Shown: positions 39,601 through 51,630, counted from the first letter of the stretch. The stretch: DNA of 64,000 bases from Prostheceraeus crozeri (GCA_907163375.1 CAJQUW010000881.1:1-64000), one strand, 5' to 3'. Numbers and translations are program-made. The notes: generated from the letters alone by a model not told the origin.

Positions 39601-41599
39601 GTATGCATAAAATAGCAATCAATTCATACGAAAGGACAGATAAAGAAAAAACAATTTACAAAATTGATTCCACTTGAATCTCTAAATCACGCGCTTGAAT
39701 TGCTAATGATATAAATGAAATAAATGTTCTGAACAGAATCACTTAATTAGCGAAACGGCAGTAAGAGTGAACCTGTCAATCTTCATCAACATTTGACAAA
39801 GACTTTGTTCTTTGAATATTAGGAATTCCTGATATATTTTGGACAGTTACTAGTAGAATTTATAGTTGTTTTTATATTTCACTCATTTGTGAGTTCGAAT
39901 TCTGAGCATTGTTGAGTGGGAAGTTTCAAATACTTTGGAAGTGTTCGATATTATTGTGACGTTCACAGATGTTAATGTCTCAGTTACCAAGAAAGGCCAC
40001 AGAAAATAATGTTAACGATGTTATTTCTGATAGGCAAAACATTTATGATCGAATATATTTACATCCAATAATAGTCAATTGAGCTCTCCATACTACTCGT
40101 TAGATTGATTCGAACTTTAATGACGATTTATGTATATCTGTTACTAAACATGCACTATAAGCATAGGTAGTTTCCATAAGGAACACTTGGCATTTTTTAT
40201 ATGTGACTCAAATTGTAGATTTATTATATCCTAGTTCTATGAGTAGCCCCCTATATACACATCAAACAATATTTGCATCCGTGTTTATCAATATAATTAA
40301 TTAATTACACTAATATTTGAAAGCATAATATGATCATGCAAAACTTCCGATGCGCCAGTAGAAATGTATAATTATTAATTATGCCATAATTGCCTAATAT
40401 TCATTTCATCATGATTATACGCATATACTATGTATCAGAAACTAGCTAGTCTTATGATACTGACAATAACTTATCCAGGCTTAATGTTGTTTAAAACACA
40501 GTAAATATGCGCTTTATGGTAGGTTTGCAAGACATTTTCTACATGGTGACAATTCTTATATGATCTTAATACTATGTTGCATTTGTGATGGACAATATAA
40601 TATATTTAAGGTTCTTAATTTTCTGCTAAACTGCAGCGTGTACTTTGTATTCTTCAATTTGTTTCATTTGCTCGCCTGGTATTAAACATCGTTTCAGATG
40701 CATCTCTGCATCTCGCGTCTAAATTGTTAAAAAATATATTATCTGAACAGAATCTCTTAATTAGTGTAACGACAGACAGAGTGAACCTGTCAATCTTCAT
40801 CAAAAATTTGTTCTTGAAGCAGTCTGAGCATTCGGAGTTTCTATTCATGATATTCATGCATTTTAGCAGTCCAAATAAATATTATATTTTTGGTGTTTTA
40901 CTCATTTAGATTTATGAGTTGTATAAATGTGAACAGTGTCGAGTTAGCATTTTGACTAATATTAGATGACATACTTGTCAGTGATATAGGACTCGATTTC
41001 AATTTTCATAGATGCATTAAATCTCCTTTTCAAGAGTCTCATTTTAATTACATATATAGATCGAACTTTGAAATTCACTCTCTCGGTTGAATAAGTTAAT
41101 CGTTTTTATTAATGGCGCTCATGCACTGCGACTTGACTGAAGAAATGACATTAGAATCGCATAATTGACCACCCATCTCGACCTGTCGTATTTCATAGCA
41201 ATTTACAAATTAAGAGAAAGCAATGTGATTTTTTTTCAATTTAAGAGAACACGTAGCGCCAACACATTGCCATGTATCCCAGCCAAGATGAGTTTTCAAA
41301 ACGCAGAATTGATGTGCAATTATTGATGTTGTATCGTTCTTCGACTGTGGGCTTTTCACTTAATGAAATCGTCATAATATTATCAGCGCGTGAAGTTGAT
41401 CTGCTAAAATAAAGAGTTAATTTTTCAACTCTCGACGAAACCTCTTACCAGCGTCGTTATCAAACGGCGTTGAACAAGTTTCTCCATGTAACTAAAATCC
41501 CTCTGTCAACCAATTGTCATCCATTAATGCTTTTCATTTTGACATCTATTGTTTCGTTTTATTTCAGAACCTTCACAGTTTAACACCTCCAAACCGTGA
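27322..41599 (+). CDS. irx: Iroquois-class homeobox transcription factor, join(27322..27660,35912..36000,37141..38114,41568..41599)
   Basis: Predicted 477-residue nuclear DNA-binding protein of the TALE homeobox superclass. The homeodomain (about residues 152-215) carries the TALE three-residue loop extension (NPYPTKGEK) and the Iroquois-specific recognition helix [15 protein letters not shown] with Ala at homeodomain position 50. After it come acidic stretches (residues 240-246 and 269-273), a [11 protein letters not shown] motif (307-317) also found in other Iroquois proteins, Pro-rich and Ala-rich runs (382-410), and a HPFFYPHYP segment. The four exons join in phase 0, 2 and 1 with GT-AG introns of 8251, 1140 and 3453 bp. 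Iroquois proteins pattern nervous system and body regions in animals; the role here is inferred from family. The homeodomain exon is certain; the first and last exons rest on splice-phase agreement. Confidence 0.85.
27661..35911 (+). other. irx intron 1 (8.25 kb)
   Basis: Donor GTGAGT; acceptor CTTGCCTTTCAG with a pyrimidine tract. No internal exon or transposon coding piece is recognised. One 95-codon frame at 29389-29676 has no domain. Long first introns of developmental genes often house enhancers, but no specific site is claimed. Confidence 0.6.
35912..36000 (+). CDS. irx: irx coding exon 2 (89 bp)
   Basis: Lies between an acceptor with a good pyrimidine tract (CTTGCCTTTCAG|GAA) and a consensus donor (GCGGG|GTGAGT). 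It encodes 29 codons plus two bases, beginning [14 protein letters not shown] and ending FYHNAG. The last Gly codon is split (GG|C) with exon 3, giving [11 protein letters not shown] just before the homeodomain. The frame is also open further left to 35789 with two ATGs near 35846, so an alternative internal promoter starting there is conceivable. The acceptor at 35911 is preferred because only it fits the phase of exon 1. Confidence 0.75.
36001..37140 (+). other. irx intron 2 (1.14 kb)
   Basis: Donor GTGAGT, acceptor TTGTCCTTCAG. Contains an ATTGATT/ATTA tandem at 36885-36910 and no other recognised feature. Confidence 0.7.
36885..36910. repeat. GATT/AATT microsatellite
   Basis: Three GATT units followed by four AATT-type units. 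The TAAT words are homeodomain-type half-sites, so autoregulatory binding is possible, but simple-repeat origin explains it equally well. Confidence 0.7.
37141..38114 (+). CDS. irx: irx coding exon 3 (homeodomain exon)
   Basis: Acceptor GTCCTTCAG|CTACTCC and donor ACAG|GTAAGA bound 974 bp. The first base completes a Gly codon; 324 codons follow and one base is left over. It encodes the full homeodomain ([18 protein letters not shown] through [14 protein letters not shown]), the acidic region, [11 protein letters not shown] and the Pro/Ala-rich C-terminal part. It is clearly richer in G+C than its neighbourhood. If the donor were not used, translation would stop after Gly-Lys-Asn at 38123-38125. 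Antisense frames over this exon are shadows of its biased codons. Confidence 0.95.
39729..39919. repeat. Diverged dispersed repeat, copy 1 (irx intron 3)
   Basis: Starts CTGAACAGAATCACTTAATT and includes AGAGTGAACCTGTCAATCTT, shared with 40743-40953. The first 60 bp are well conserved; the rest is alignable only through scattered words such as TTTGTTCTT, TTTACTCATTT and GAGTT. Confidence 0.65.
40743..40953. repeat. Diverged dispersed repeat, copy 2 (irx intron 3)
   Basis: Starts CTGAACAGAATCTCTTAATT, same order and orientation as the copy at 39729, 1014 bp upstream. Nature unknown (old transposon pair or local duplication). Confidence 0.65.
41568..41599 (+). CDS. irx: irx coding exon 4 (C-terminal 10 residues and stop)
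   Basis: A strong acceptor (TTTTATTTCAG|AAC) joins in phase with exon 3 (G|AA = Glu) and gives [10 protein letters not shown] followed by TGA at 41597-41599. Short terminal coding exons after the homeodomain exon are known in Iroquois genes. The call rests on acceptor quality and phase, since ten residues give no homology. Confidence 0.55.
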
Positions 41600-42514
41600 A
41601 ACCATCGAGAAAGCTTCACTTTCGTCAAGTATTCAAGGTAATTACCTCACTGGGTGGCATTTCTATGTGATATATTACAATATTTGTGAATATAAAAAGT
41701 GTTTGTGAACAACATGAGTGATGTCTCTTTTAAAATCATCCTCATGTCCCTTTTGCAGGCCAATACAGTGTGGGAAGCTTGGAGAAGGTGCATAGATTAT
41801 TTTCAATCGAAAGCTACTCCGACTGAGATCTCCAAAGCGATATCAATTTGTGCAATCTATTGTACATCCATGAATTCAAATCAAATTCTGGACTGTGTGC
41901 GTACACCCCGACTTTTGCCATATCTAATGAACATTGACAGACACTTCATTCATTCGAGAACCGACTCATTGCAGAGTAATGACTTAATCAACATCTTGGA
42001 TGAGACGCGAGATTATTAATACACAGGAAACAAATGAAATGATAGAATATTAAAATAATCATATTCAATCAACTTCGGTAGCTGAATCGACCTCTGATTA
42101 GTTGATCGCATTCATTACTTGTAGATAAACATATAAAATGGAAGAGTTATTAGATGCGACAATTCAACTTTCCAATTTGATGAATTTGAATTATGTAAAT
42201 ATTTAAGATATTAATATATCGATATATTCTATCGAACATTTATGATGTTTGACAGAGCATTGAATTTACTAAAAATGGATTAAATCAGCTTCAATACTTG
42301 CAAACAAAAATTATAAAAAATTCCAAGTTAGAAATGTGTAATTGTGCTTATTTGTATACTTCAATGTATATAATTGCAGTGAGCTATCCTCATATATTTT
42401 TGAGTAATAATACTAATATTTGTGTTTAGGTACAACGATGGATCTGTTTATGCCTGTGAGATTTAATGCAATGTTATTATTTTCATGAAGTTTTGTTATA
42501 TTCATCAAAATAAA
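41600..42514 (+). other. Probable irx 3' UTR with a small intron
   Basis: After the stop, a donor-like CAAG|GTAATT at 41637/41638 and an acceptor CCCTTTTGCAG at 41758 would remove a 121-bp intron. The stop would then lie 38 nt before the junction, within the distance that normally escapes nonsense-mediated decay. AATAAA at 42509-42514 is the first credible polyadenylation signal. A 106-codon frame at 41699-42019 overlaps this UTR and resembles no family I know. Confidence 0.35.
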
Positions 42515-45037
42515 TAGAAAGCAGAAAACAAAAGGCAATTTTTTTCATTTTCTATACAAATTATTTTATCAATCGTAGGGTAGGATTGTGATGAACCAAG
42601 AAAATATGTGAAAACTTTAAAGAGGAAGATTCACTTACCCCAAAGCAATCAAAAAAGACCAATATGATGCGGCATACTTTTTTAGTCATAGGTTCTCAGA
42701 ACCTTAAGAAACAAGTCGATTGGCTCATTCAATAAATTGTTTGCATGGTTGGCAATTTGATCAATTCATTGGTTTCAACATTAATGATTGAATTAATCGC
42801 ATTCCATCGATCATCAAATAACTATTTGTAAAAAAAATTCTAAGAAACGGCAAGCAGAAGGAAATGACTTCATGCTCATCGTGTATTTATATATATGTCA
42901 AACTGATGATAATTACTGGACAAAGGTTGATGTCTCTTCTTGTAGCTATTATTTGCAAAACTTACGAAGAAATATTCATATACGTGCATGACTATTACAA
43001 TATGATTAAAAATATTTGGCTTTCGAATGAAGACAGCTGTTGTTTACAAAAATATCAAGAAATATAATTAGCTGTATATTATGAATGTGTATAGTCGTCT
43101 CAATCAAGATGCAAGCCTCATATGTACACTAGTCTCGCCTTTTAAGTGATAACTGATGCGTAACTTAAAGACGTGTATGATATAGTTATATTGTTTGTGG
43201 CAACTGTTGTCATATATCTTTGTATTTTGTATTTTAGAATATCATGTCAAGAAATCAAATAAAGCAATGATTTTTATTTCGAATTTTGATTTTCTGACTA
43301 TTGGGATAATCAACTCACCTTGTCTACTCTTATGGTGGCTGTTTTGTCTATTTACATACAGTAATGATAAATTAACATTTCGCTCAAAGATTAAAGGGAC
43401 ATGTAACTGATAATTAACATTTCAATATAAATGAGTCAATACACATAAGCAGCAACTATACCATGTTAAATAGATTTAGTACGTAAATTTTGGATCGAAA
43501 TTAACAATGGTGAGTGGTAAGAGCGCCAAGATTAATGAGCAAAAACACTTTCAAAGAAACACGTTATTTATGAGATATAATTTGAAGTAGGAGTGCATGT
43601 GTACAAAATGAGAAATGTAAAGTGAATTGCACATTAACTAGAAAGTGAAATCAGCACCACTTGCTAAGACCATTGCATGCTCGCATCTTTTATATACAAT
43701 TAAGTGACATGTTTGAATATTGATCAGGCTGATAGATCAATATCGGACATTAATCATTTTCATTTTTAGTATTAGAGCAAAGCTGAAAAAGAAATCATTA
43801 GCGAACAACTATTTTTAATCAAGCAATTGTCTTGTGTACATAGGCTAAGGGAAATATGCAATTCCAATGTCTAGCTGAGTAGATACTATTATGGCGAGTT
43901 GCTTCAAAAAATTGAAAAGCAAATGCCATTTAAGATCTGTTCCAACTCCGCTCTTTATGAATTTGGCATAAGCGGATCGGATATTTTTGGATGCTGTAGG
44001 CCCATCATTTTTTCGGGCAGCATTTCAATTGATTGAAGCTTAGTCAAACTGCTGAAATTGATTAATGGGACACACAAGATTTTATCACAAATTTTTATCC
44101 GTTAGAACGGACTCTTCGGCTGAAATTTTACAGAGAGGAAAGCTTTACAGCATATGATTGCACTGTTTACATTTTTTGAAATTTTACCGAAATAGCTTGT
44201 TAGACCACGGCGATGAAGTGATGACCATCATTAATATTAGTTACAAGATTTAGGACAAACGAAACACAGATGGATGAAGTCATTGGATTGAAAATGCCAC
44301 AGTTGAATAGGCATAATGAGCTGATGTGATGAGTTATAGCCTGACTGGATCATCGAATTTTGCAAGTAACACCTATTTTATTGACACTTGTGTCAGATTC
44401 AAATCCCTGAACGTATCGGCAAGTCATTTGTTGAAAAAGAAATTTGGAGCAAAGAGAATTTATTTAGAAATTATTTCCTAATGAATTTAAATTGATAAAA
44501 TGATATTGCTGTGCAAAATTTCAACTTATGGAAAATTATATCAAAATTCGTTTGAAATATCTAAAAATTGATTGAGAGATTTTTTTCTTTCAAAAAGTTT
44601 TCTCACATGCAGCACTAAATTGCGAATGCCAACTTTTAGCAACGCTTTGCATTGTTTGGGGGTAAAAATTACAATTTGTATCCAAATCTATGACCCAGAC
44701 CCAAAGTGGACCTAAAGAACCTCGAACCCAGAGCCAAACTGAAAATATAGATTGAAGGAAGGAGTATCCCACAAAACATCATTACATGCTAGCGTTAGGC
44801 TTGTGACATAAGAGTTTGCGTTCTTAATTTGTTCCACTGGGAGACCTGACTGATATACAACTTCGAATATATTCTGTGCTAAGTAATTTTTAAAGCCATG
44901 TTTTATTCATAGAAATTTCGGTGCTTTTAATATTTGCTACTGTATAAAGCATGGAAATCTATTATCAAAGTTATGATAGATCTCTCAGCGTGTCGGAAGA
45001 AAAATCGTCTTAACGGAAATACAAATCATTATTTGAT
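42515..45037. other. Non-coding stretch downstream of irx
   Basis: AT-rich, with only short domain-free frames. Nothing else seen. Confidence 0.5.
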
Positions 45038-45340
45038 ATGGAGGTTGGTAGAGAAGAACTACTAGTTATCATATTCTATTATTTTAGTGTCATCAACTGC
45101 GATACTAAACCAAATAATCTTGCTCAGTGGGACTTTTACCTGTTCCCTCCTTTGAAACTATCTTTAGGTGGAAAAAAATTTGACGGTGAGGTTGAATTTT
45201 CGAGTGCTCTGCACTCTTTCCTTGATGAAAAGAACTAGGATTTTTTCGCATGGGGATAGAAAAACTTCCAAATCGTTGGCAGAAGTGTATTGGAAAAATA
45301 TTGGAAACTATACTCATTGACATAATTAATGAAACAAACT
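45038..45340 (+). pseudogene. Mariner-type transposase C-terminal relic
   Basis: The frame from 45038 contains PNNLAQWDFYLFPPLKLSLG (residues 25-44). This corresponds to the SPDLAPCDFFLFPKLK region that carries the third catalytic Asp of DD34D mariner transposases, with Asp kept at residue 32 (about 45131). A GGKKF...FLDEKN stretch follows to the stop at 45236-45238. The next expected segment, GIEKLPNRWQKCI (45253-45291), is in a different frame, so a frameshift lies near 45240. The first two catalytic Asp blocks are not recognisable upstream and no terminal inverted repeats were found. It is a dead DNA-transposon fragment. Confidence 0.7.
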
Positions 45341-45669
45341 ATCATTGGCTTGAATTGAAGTTTGTTTCATTTTTTCTCAGGTATGATGCAATATCTCGCT
45401 TTCTATGTATTACCATTCAACACATTAGAGAATAGAGAAAGATCTATGGTGGTCAAATTTCATGGTGGTCAGCATTTTTTATTAAATTGTATGCAAAAAA
45501 TAAAAGTTGGTGACAAGTTTGCAATTTTACACGCAAGCATTTTTGCTACAAGTTTAATTTGATATCGTTTAGCATGAAACTTACATATAGGTCTACGCAC
45601 CTGTCAAATTAACATAAGTTTGCCAAGAATTAGCACGAGAATAATGATAAATTTCCAGTTATTTCCATT

Positions 45670-45730
45670 GACATGTGAGCATCATGTACTAGCAGTGACA
45701 TGTGACATGTGAGTATCATGTACTAGCAGG
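45670..45730. repeat. Tandem duplication, 34-bp period
   Basis: GACATGTGAGCATCATGTAC, then TAGCAGT, at 45670-45696 is followed by GACATGT and then by a second copy at 45704-45730 with two differences. Looks like a recent slip or unequal duplication. Confidence 0.8.
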
Positions 45731-48700
45731 CCTAACATACTTATTTGATGGTTTTATAAATATAGTTGTAATATTCTGTATAAGAGACTTCGTTATAGCC
45801 AAATATACTATTTCCAAGTGGGATGCTCATATTTCTGGTAAGAATTATTTCACAAGTAGTATCTTCATAACATTTGGTTTTAATTTACCCTCAACTGTTA
45901 AGGTGCAAACCTTCAATTTTATGTCACGTGATGAGATGTAGTCAGTCTTGAATGTATGTTTAGTTTGTACACGCAAAATTCACTTTGCATGATAAAGACA
46001 GCAGAGAGCGGTCGAAAGCTCGCAAAAATTGAACTGTTTTATGATCACAAGTGGTGTTTTTTCGAAAATATATTTACCAGAATTATAAGCGACTTCGTGA
46101 CTAAATTTGAAAAGTAGGCGCTATGAATTAGTGCAATAATATCAAATAATATACATAAGCCCCAACTTATTAGCACACTGCTTGGTTAATAGTGTAATGT
46201 CTGCTGGCTGTACACTAGAATATAGTAGGCCTATATTCTAGCGCTTTAGAAATTCTATAGAACATGTGCAGTTTAAATCAACATAATCAACTTGCAGCAA
46301 CCGTACCAATGATTTACCATATGTCAGTTGTAATATCACTTGCAGGCTGACTGAGTGATTTTCTCAGTTATAGTTTTATGATTTCTAGTTGTTCTACAGT
46401 AAAAAGCCAACCCATTTTTTTGAAGGACTCCATAAACATTCGTAGAAAACTTAATTGGTAGATGACTTGAACACCTGAAGCTGAAATACATCCTTTTAAG
46501 CATACATTGAACTTGACCGAGTTTGAAATAGGTGCTACAGCAACTTGAAATTTTGAAGGAAAGTGGAGGGATTCTGCTCCCCTTTTCTTGCTAAACGACC
46601 ACACATTTTCTACTTGAGACATCTGATTGACTTAATTTTATGATCAAGGTATATGTATTAACTCAAATAAAAAGAATTACAAATGACCATGAAAACACAC
46701 TAAAATGCTCCTGGTGTATTTTTTGCTTGGACCTGAATGACTCCAGTCTATGACCAAGACCAAACAATGAACGATGAAATTGGACTCCAGACCTGAACAT
46801 CATCTCTGATTTAGGGTGCATTTGGCGGTCTCAAAGGAAATTCCAAAGTGAGAAATCCAACAAACTGTCACATTCACACACTTCCTGTGATTTTTCAGTT
46901 TTCAAACCGGAAATATTTCAATATCGATTTACTTAAAATTCAACACAACAATTTTAGATTCAAATATAAGTGGCAAAACAATATTCCATTAGTATACATG
47001 TATTTCTAGTCAGTTTTCTACAGCAGAATCATGATTGAATTGCTAATAGCGAAGGACGCTAATTGTGGAAGGTTTCTTAAAATCCCCGTTAAATTCTCTC
47101 ACTTCCTTAACTTATCAATAACACATTTTCTGTGTGGACTATTTCTGAACTTCGTCTCTCGATGCATTCAATTCATGCAGTACGATATCAGAAAGTTTCC
47201 TGTGCATTCTCAACATCTGAAGTCTTTCGAATATAAAATTTTAACCGTTTTGAGCCTATAGCCATGACAAAGACCCATGGTCATATCAACCTCTGCATAT
47301 AAATTTCTGCTACCTTTCTTTTTTCACTGATTTGTTTAAGTTAATTTGAAATAGCACTCCAAGAAACATCTAGTGTAAAGCAAGTTTTAAGCTTCTTGCA
47401 CCAACAGACAACATTAGATCTACAAGGAGAGACTTTTTCTGTCTATAATTGACTGTCAGCACAAATGTAAAACGAATTAAACGAATAATCAAATGAACGA
47501 GCACGGAAACAGCGGTTTACAAGTGGCTTCCATTTAAACTTGAACGCATACATAAATTGAAGAGTGTGTACAATGTTTGGTTAATAAAATTCTATCAACA
47601 TTTCTCCAATATTGACAAATTCTCTTCAACATCGGTTAATTTTTTCTGTTATTTGTGACAATGACACTTGTTTGGAATGTATTCCATTAACTATGACTAA
47701 CAAAATGACAAGATACTACAACTAACATTTGCAGAGTAAAGACATAAATTGATTAAACGAATTTAGTATCCCGTGAATGGGTAAAATTATTCTTTGTCTT
47801 TAACGTGATTACTAGTGATTATCAACTGTAGGCCTACGTTTAAAAGATATTCCTTCTTTAATCTCAAAGAAAATTTTGGTTAGGAAAACAAAATTTCTAT
47901 CTATTTAAGCACCATCACATACCTAATAGCTAGCACATTCGAATAATCAAACCACATCCTTTATAACTACGTTAATTCTCATACGATGATGAAAATCATC
48001 CCAGCAGCCATTTATAATAGAATATAATGCTTACTAATTCAAATTATTAATTGAAGTAGTCCTTATGAGGACTGATGGCGTTCTCCAATCCGCAAGTGTA
48101 CGAAGGCAATGCTACTGTAACAATTGGACTAATCAGTTCTTAAAAGAACTCAATGGAGCTTTCTCGTGGCAACGAATTAAAATTGATCAACTTTGGCCCA
48201 ATATCTGGTAAAAGTGGAAATCTTAAGATTTGTAACACTACTCATTCTTACTGTTAATATACTAATACCATAGGTTCCAAACATTGCCGCATACATGTTC
48301 AAAACAGACGTCTAATATACTTTACCGACTACAGATGCTGGTAGTGGAAATACAATAGGACAATGGTCATCATAGGTTAAGGAAATTAGAAATGGATATT
48401 ATAAAACAACAGGAGATCGATGGATAAAAATTGGAAAAGTGGAGGTAAAAGATGGAAGTACAATAATGCCACTACACCGATTCTGACACTACATGGTGGA
48501 TAATTGTAATAGTGGATAAGTGGAAAGTGGATAATGGAGGCAAACAATAGAACTACAATGACACTCTACTACACCGAAAGCAATGAAACTATGCACATGG
48601 AAAATACTATTTCTTCACTTGAATTTGTTATCGCCAGTTTCTTAATCCGTCTATAATACTTCATATAATCCCATATTTCTTCATTTGTTCTTCATTTGAA

Positions 48701-48778
48701 ATACAATACATTGATCACTACTTCAGCTACCGATTTAGCACATTCATTACTGTCGCACTTGTGTCAATTACTCATGAA
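45731..48778. other. Non-coding stretch
   Basis: No gene recognised. Around 48380-48560 the + strand is purine-rich with repeated GTGGA and GTGGATAA words, a mild low-complexity patch. Confidence 0.5.
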
Positions 48779-48805
48779 ATGTAATTGATCACAATTACAA
48801 ATTAC
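48779..48805. repeat. AATTAC-type motif, left-hand copy
   Basis: TGTAATTGATCACAATTACA, then AATTACTC, matches the motif arrayed to the right of the hAT element (51660-52135). It may be the left subterminal repeat of a larger element now interrupted by the hAT insertion. Confidence 0.4.
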
Positions 48806-48866
48806 TCTGAATTAGATCTTTTGTTGCCATCGGTCGGGATTCATCCAAGAATACTTTTTAAAAAAA

Positions 48867-48888
48867 CAATTTTCTGCGACCGTGTAGC
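48867..48888. repeat. Left arm of a palindrome split by the hAT insertion
   Basis: CAATTTTCTGCGACCGTGTA followed by GC is the reverse complement of 51631-51652, except at the one position where the two target-duplication copies differ. Removing the hAT element and one target copy leaves 22-bp arms around an 11-nt loop. Confidence 0.75.
48881..48888. repeat. 8-bp target site duplication, left
   Basis: CGTGTAGC, matching CGTGTAAC at 51612-51619 in seven of eight bases; 8 bp is the hAT superfamily length. Confidence 0.7.
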
Positions 48889-49272
48889 CAGAGCTGGAAA
48901 AATTCCACTGAAATTTTTTAATTCCAGAGCAGAAATTTCAATTCCAATTCCAGTCGAAACAGTTCAATTCAATTCCAATTCCATAATGAGATTCAATTCC
49001 GATAATTGCATGACGCGTATATGTTAATGTATCTAAAGTTTCCTCGCTTCAATCTAACCCATGTGCCCGTATCCTATCCTCGTTATTCCTGTGTGCCGTT
49101 CCCTGCGTCGTTCCTATGTGCGTTCTCATGTTCATAGTTCATATTTCTTGTGTACATGTACGTGTATATATGTAGCCGGTCAGCCTACGCCATTTTCGTT
49201 TCGTAAACGAGATATTCAACATCTTGTGAAAAAGAGAAAGGAAAATTAACGGTCAGCAAAGAATCAAACGCT

Positions 49273-49295
49273 GAGAGAGAGAGAGAGAGAGAGAG
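49273..49295. repeat. (GA)n microsatellite
   Basis: Eleven GA units inside the hAT element. Confidence 0.95.
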
Positions 49296-50344
49296 CATAG
49301 AAAGTCCTAGAATGGAAATTGCATGAAAATTATGGCACACGCCGGGGGACCTAAGCTGGGGCAAAACGCAAATTGTGCGAGCTGGTTTCCATGTTTTCTT
49401 ATTTGTATTTATCTTTATATCAAGCCAAATTGTGATCTGGATTGCTGCCCCTTGTCCAAAGATCATGTACACAAAAGCAATAGTGAATTTATAAAATACT
49501 GCGGCGACAGGATGACAAAGAAAGAAATCCTTTAAACGTTCTGTACGTTCATCACTTTGAAGTATCGCTCCTATAATCTATCAAGAGTATTATCAGTCAC
49601 ATATGCAACTTGCAATGTCGATTTACAGAACATACATTGCTCCAGCTTGAAATCAGAGGTCAAGAAATCTCAGAGTATTCATTTTACTTGAAAAGGATCC
49701 CCTGTTCACTATATTTTTTCAAATATAATTTTTTTGTATAATATAAAAACAATTTTCAAAATCTTTAGATGCTTTCGAATATCAGCTTCCAAAATATCAT
49801 CACACTATGTCACATGTGTCATTTAATGATTAATTGAAAAGTTCCAGCGACTACTCACTTATCTGAGAAATTATTGTCGGTGAAGAAGCTTTCAATGTGT
49901 TTATTCGACAAAAGCGCTATAGGTTTCTTAACCGTATGAAGGAGAAATCATCCTATAATTAGATTTTTTTCTATTGAATTCTTGAGATATTCTTACAACC
50001 AGTGCACCGCCCACTTTCAATTATGACTTTGTGGACCAATTTTTAATTCGAATTTTGAAAAATAGTTGTTAATGACTGCTGCAAATCGACACAACATACC
50101 AACCCAGGGAATAGTAGGCTATACCACATGGAACAATACCACCATCTCACTTAATATTATCTTCATAAAAATCCTGCATTAATTTGCTGCCAACAACTTC
50201 CACAATTAACTTGGCAAATAGTTTGACTATGATACAATGTTTTAGATCGAATCTGATCTACAAACCATAGATTTTTCCATGTGCCATCATTGTACATAGG
50301 CAAGATATCAAACTTCATTCTAGTGTACTATTGTCTACTTCTAT

Positions 50345-50362
50345 GAGAGAGAGAGAGAGAGA
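50345..50362. repeat. (GA)n microsatellite
   Basis: Nine GA units inside the hAT element. Confidence 0.95.
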
Positions 50363-51611
50363 TGCGAATAAATCTATTAATAAACTGACAGAAGAAAGAA
50401 ATTCAATGTGCGAATAACGTGATTGTTGATGAAAGAAAAAACGACGATAAAAGTGACATCATGAAAACTGATTAATGGTCCATGTTAAAAAAGGAGATTA
50501 AAAATTCCGTGATAAGAACGAAATGTGGTCGGGTCGAAAGCTAACGAGCAGAGATTAAAGGAAACTCTTTCAATTTTCAAAAGAAAGTGGATTTATCGTC
50601 AAGTGTCAAAAATTTGCATAAATTAGAAACGATGAGAAATTGAAACAACAACAACTACCAACGACAACACATACGACATCTTCAGTAGCTGTTCGAAGAA
50701 CTCCGGGCTCTCGCGGTGTAACTTGACTACAGAAGTAACAACTACAACTACATACCAGCGAACAACAACACATGCGGCAAAACATCAGCGAGCGCGATTG
50801 AAGATTGACGGTATAAGTGACACTGATATTCATGATATTTATGATATTATTTTGGTATAAGTGAGTCCGATCAAATTGAAGTGAATTCAACATTAAGAAG
50901 TGAACTGCAAGTTTAAAGTTTTTTTTTATCGTTGAGTATCGTATTTGTATAACTATAGTCTTGAAAATTAATATTGTCAATTGTTGTGATTGGAAGTTGA
51001 ATAATATTTCATGTCATTGCCATTTTAGTTGAATCATTAATTATTAGAATAATTTGTTGACACTGTCTATATTGTGATTTGAACTGGCAGGCTGCCCTTT
51101 AATGCAGGGTTAATTTTCCTCTTTCCAAACCGATTGTTTTTCGTGTGTACAACAATTAAGTTCATCTCCAATTTTTGTGCTTATCCAATCAATAACTAAA
51201 TTCAACAATTGCTTTATTTTGATTAATTATCTTGCTTGATAAATAACTAAATAACAGATTGAACAAAGATGATTGTCTTTTAATTGTTTGCTTAATTGCT
51301 GAATTGACATTGTCCGGGGCTTGTCCGAGGCCCATCAAAGTCACAATAAGCACCCTTTATTCAACAATAGAATAAAACTAGCTCTGTCGATCTATCTCTC
51401 TCTTATCTCTGCGTGCAGTTAACACAACGGCCGAATACTGTGATTTCAATTTTTGTACAAATAGATTTATCACAGGTCTATCGAAAAAGTGGAATTGAGG
51501 TTTATCAAGGTCAATTCCAATTCCAATTCCAGTAGATTAAAATATCGTCAATTCCAATTCCAATTCCGACGAAAAATGGAATTAATTCCAATTCCGACTT
51601 TTCCAACTCTG

Positions 51612-51619
51612 CGTGTAAC
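51612..51619. repeat. 8-bp target site duplication, right
   Basis: CGTGTAAC immediately after the hAT right end; partner of 48881-48888. Confidence 0.7.
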
Positions 51620-51630
51620 TTTATTATGCA

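Larger units (their letters stand above)
38115..41567 (+). other. irx intron 3 (3.45 kb)
   Basis: Donor GTAAGA, acceptor GTTTTATTTCAG with a strong pyrimidine tract. Carries two diverged copies of a repeat of about 200 bp (39729-39919 and 40743-40953). No exon recognised. Confidence 0.6.
48889..51611. mobile_element. Non-autonomous hAT-type DNA transposon, 2.7 kb
   Basis: The left end CAGAGCTGGAAAAATTCC and the reverse complement of the right end, CAGAGTTGGAAAAGTCGG, form short imperfect terminal inverted repeats of the CAGNG type seen in hAT elements. An 8-bp target duplication flanks it (one mismatch). Both ends carry many AATTCC/GGAATT subterminal copies (48945-48995 and 51508-51598). No hAT transposase or zinc finger is recognisable; a Cys-rich minus-strand frame at 50606-50980 is an artefact of a CAACAA-type repeat. 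It also carries GA microsatellites. It relied on a transposase in trans and is no longer coding. Confidence 0.75.

Noticed and set aside
50606-50980. 124-codon Cys-rich minus-strand frame
   Set aside because: The Cys/Val run comes from CAACAA/ACAACT simple repeats inside the hAT element; no zinc-finger spacing or hAT motif.
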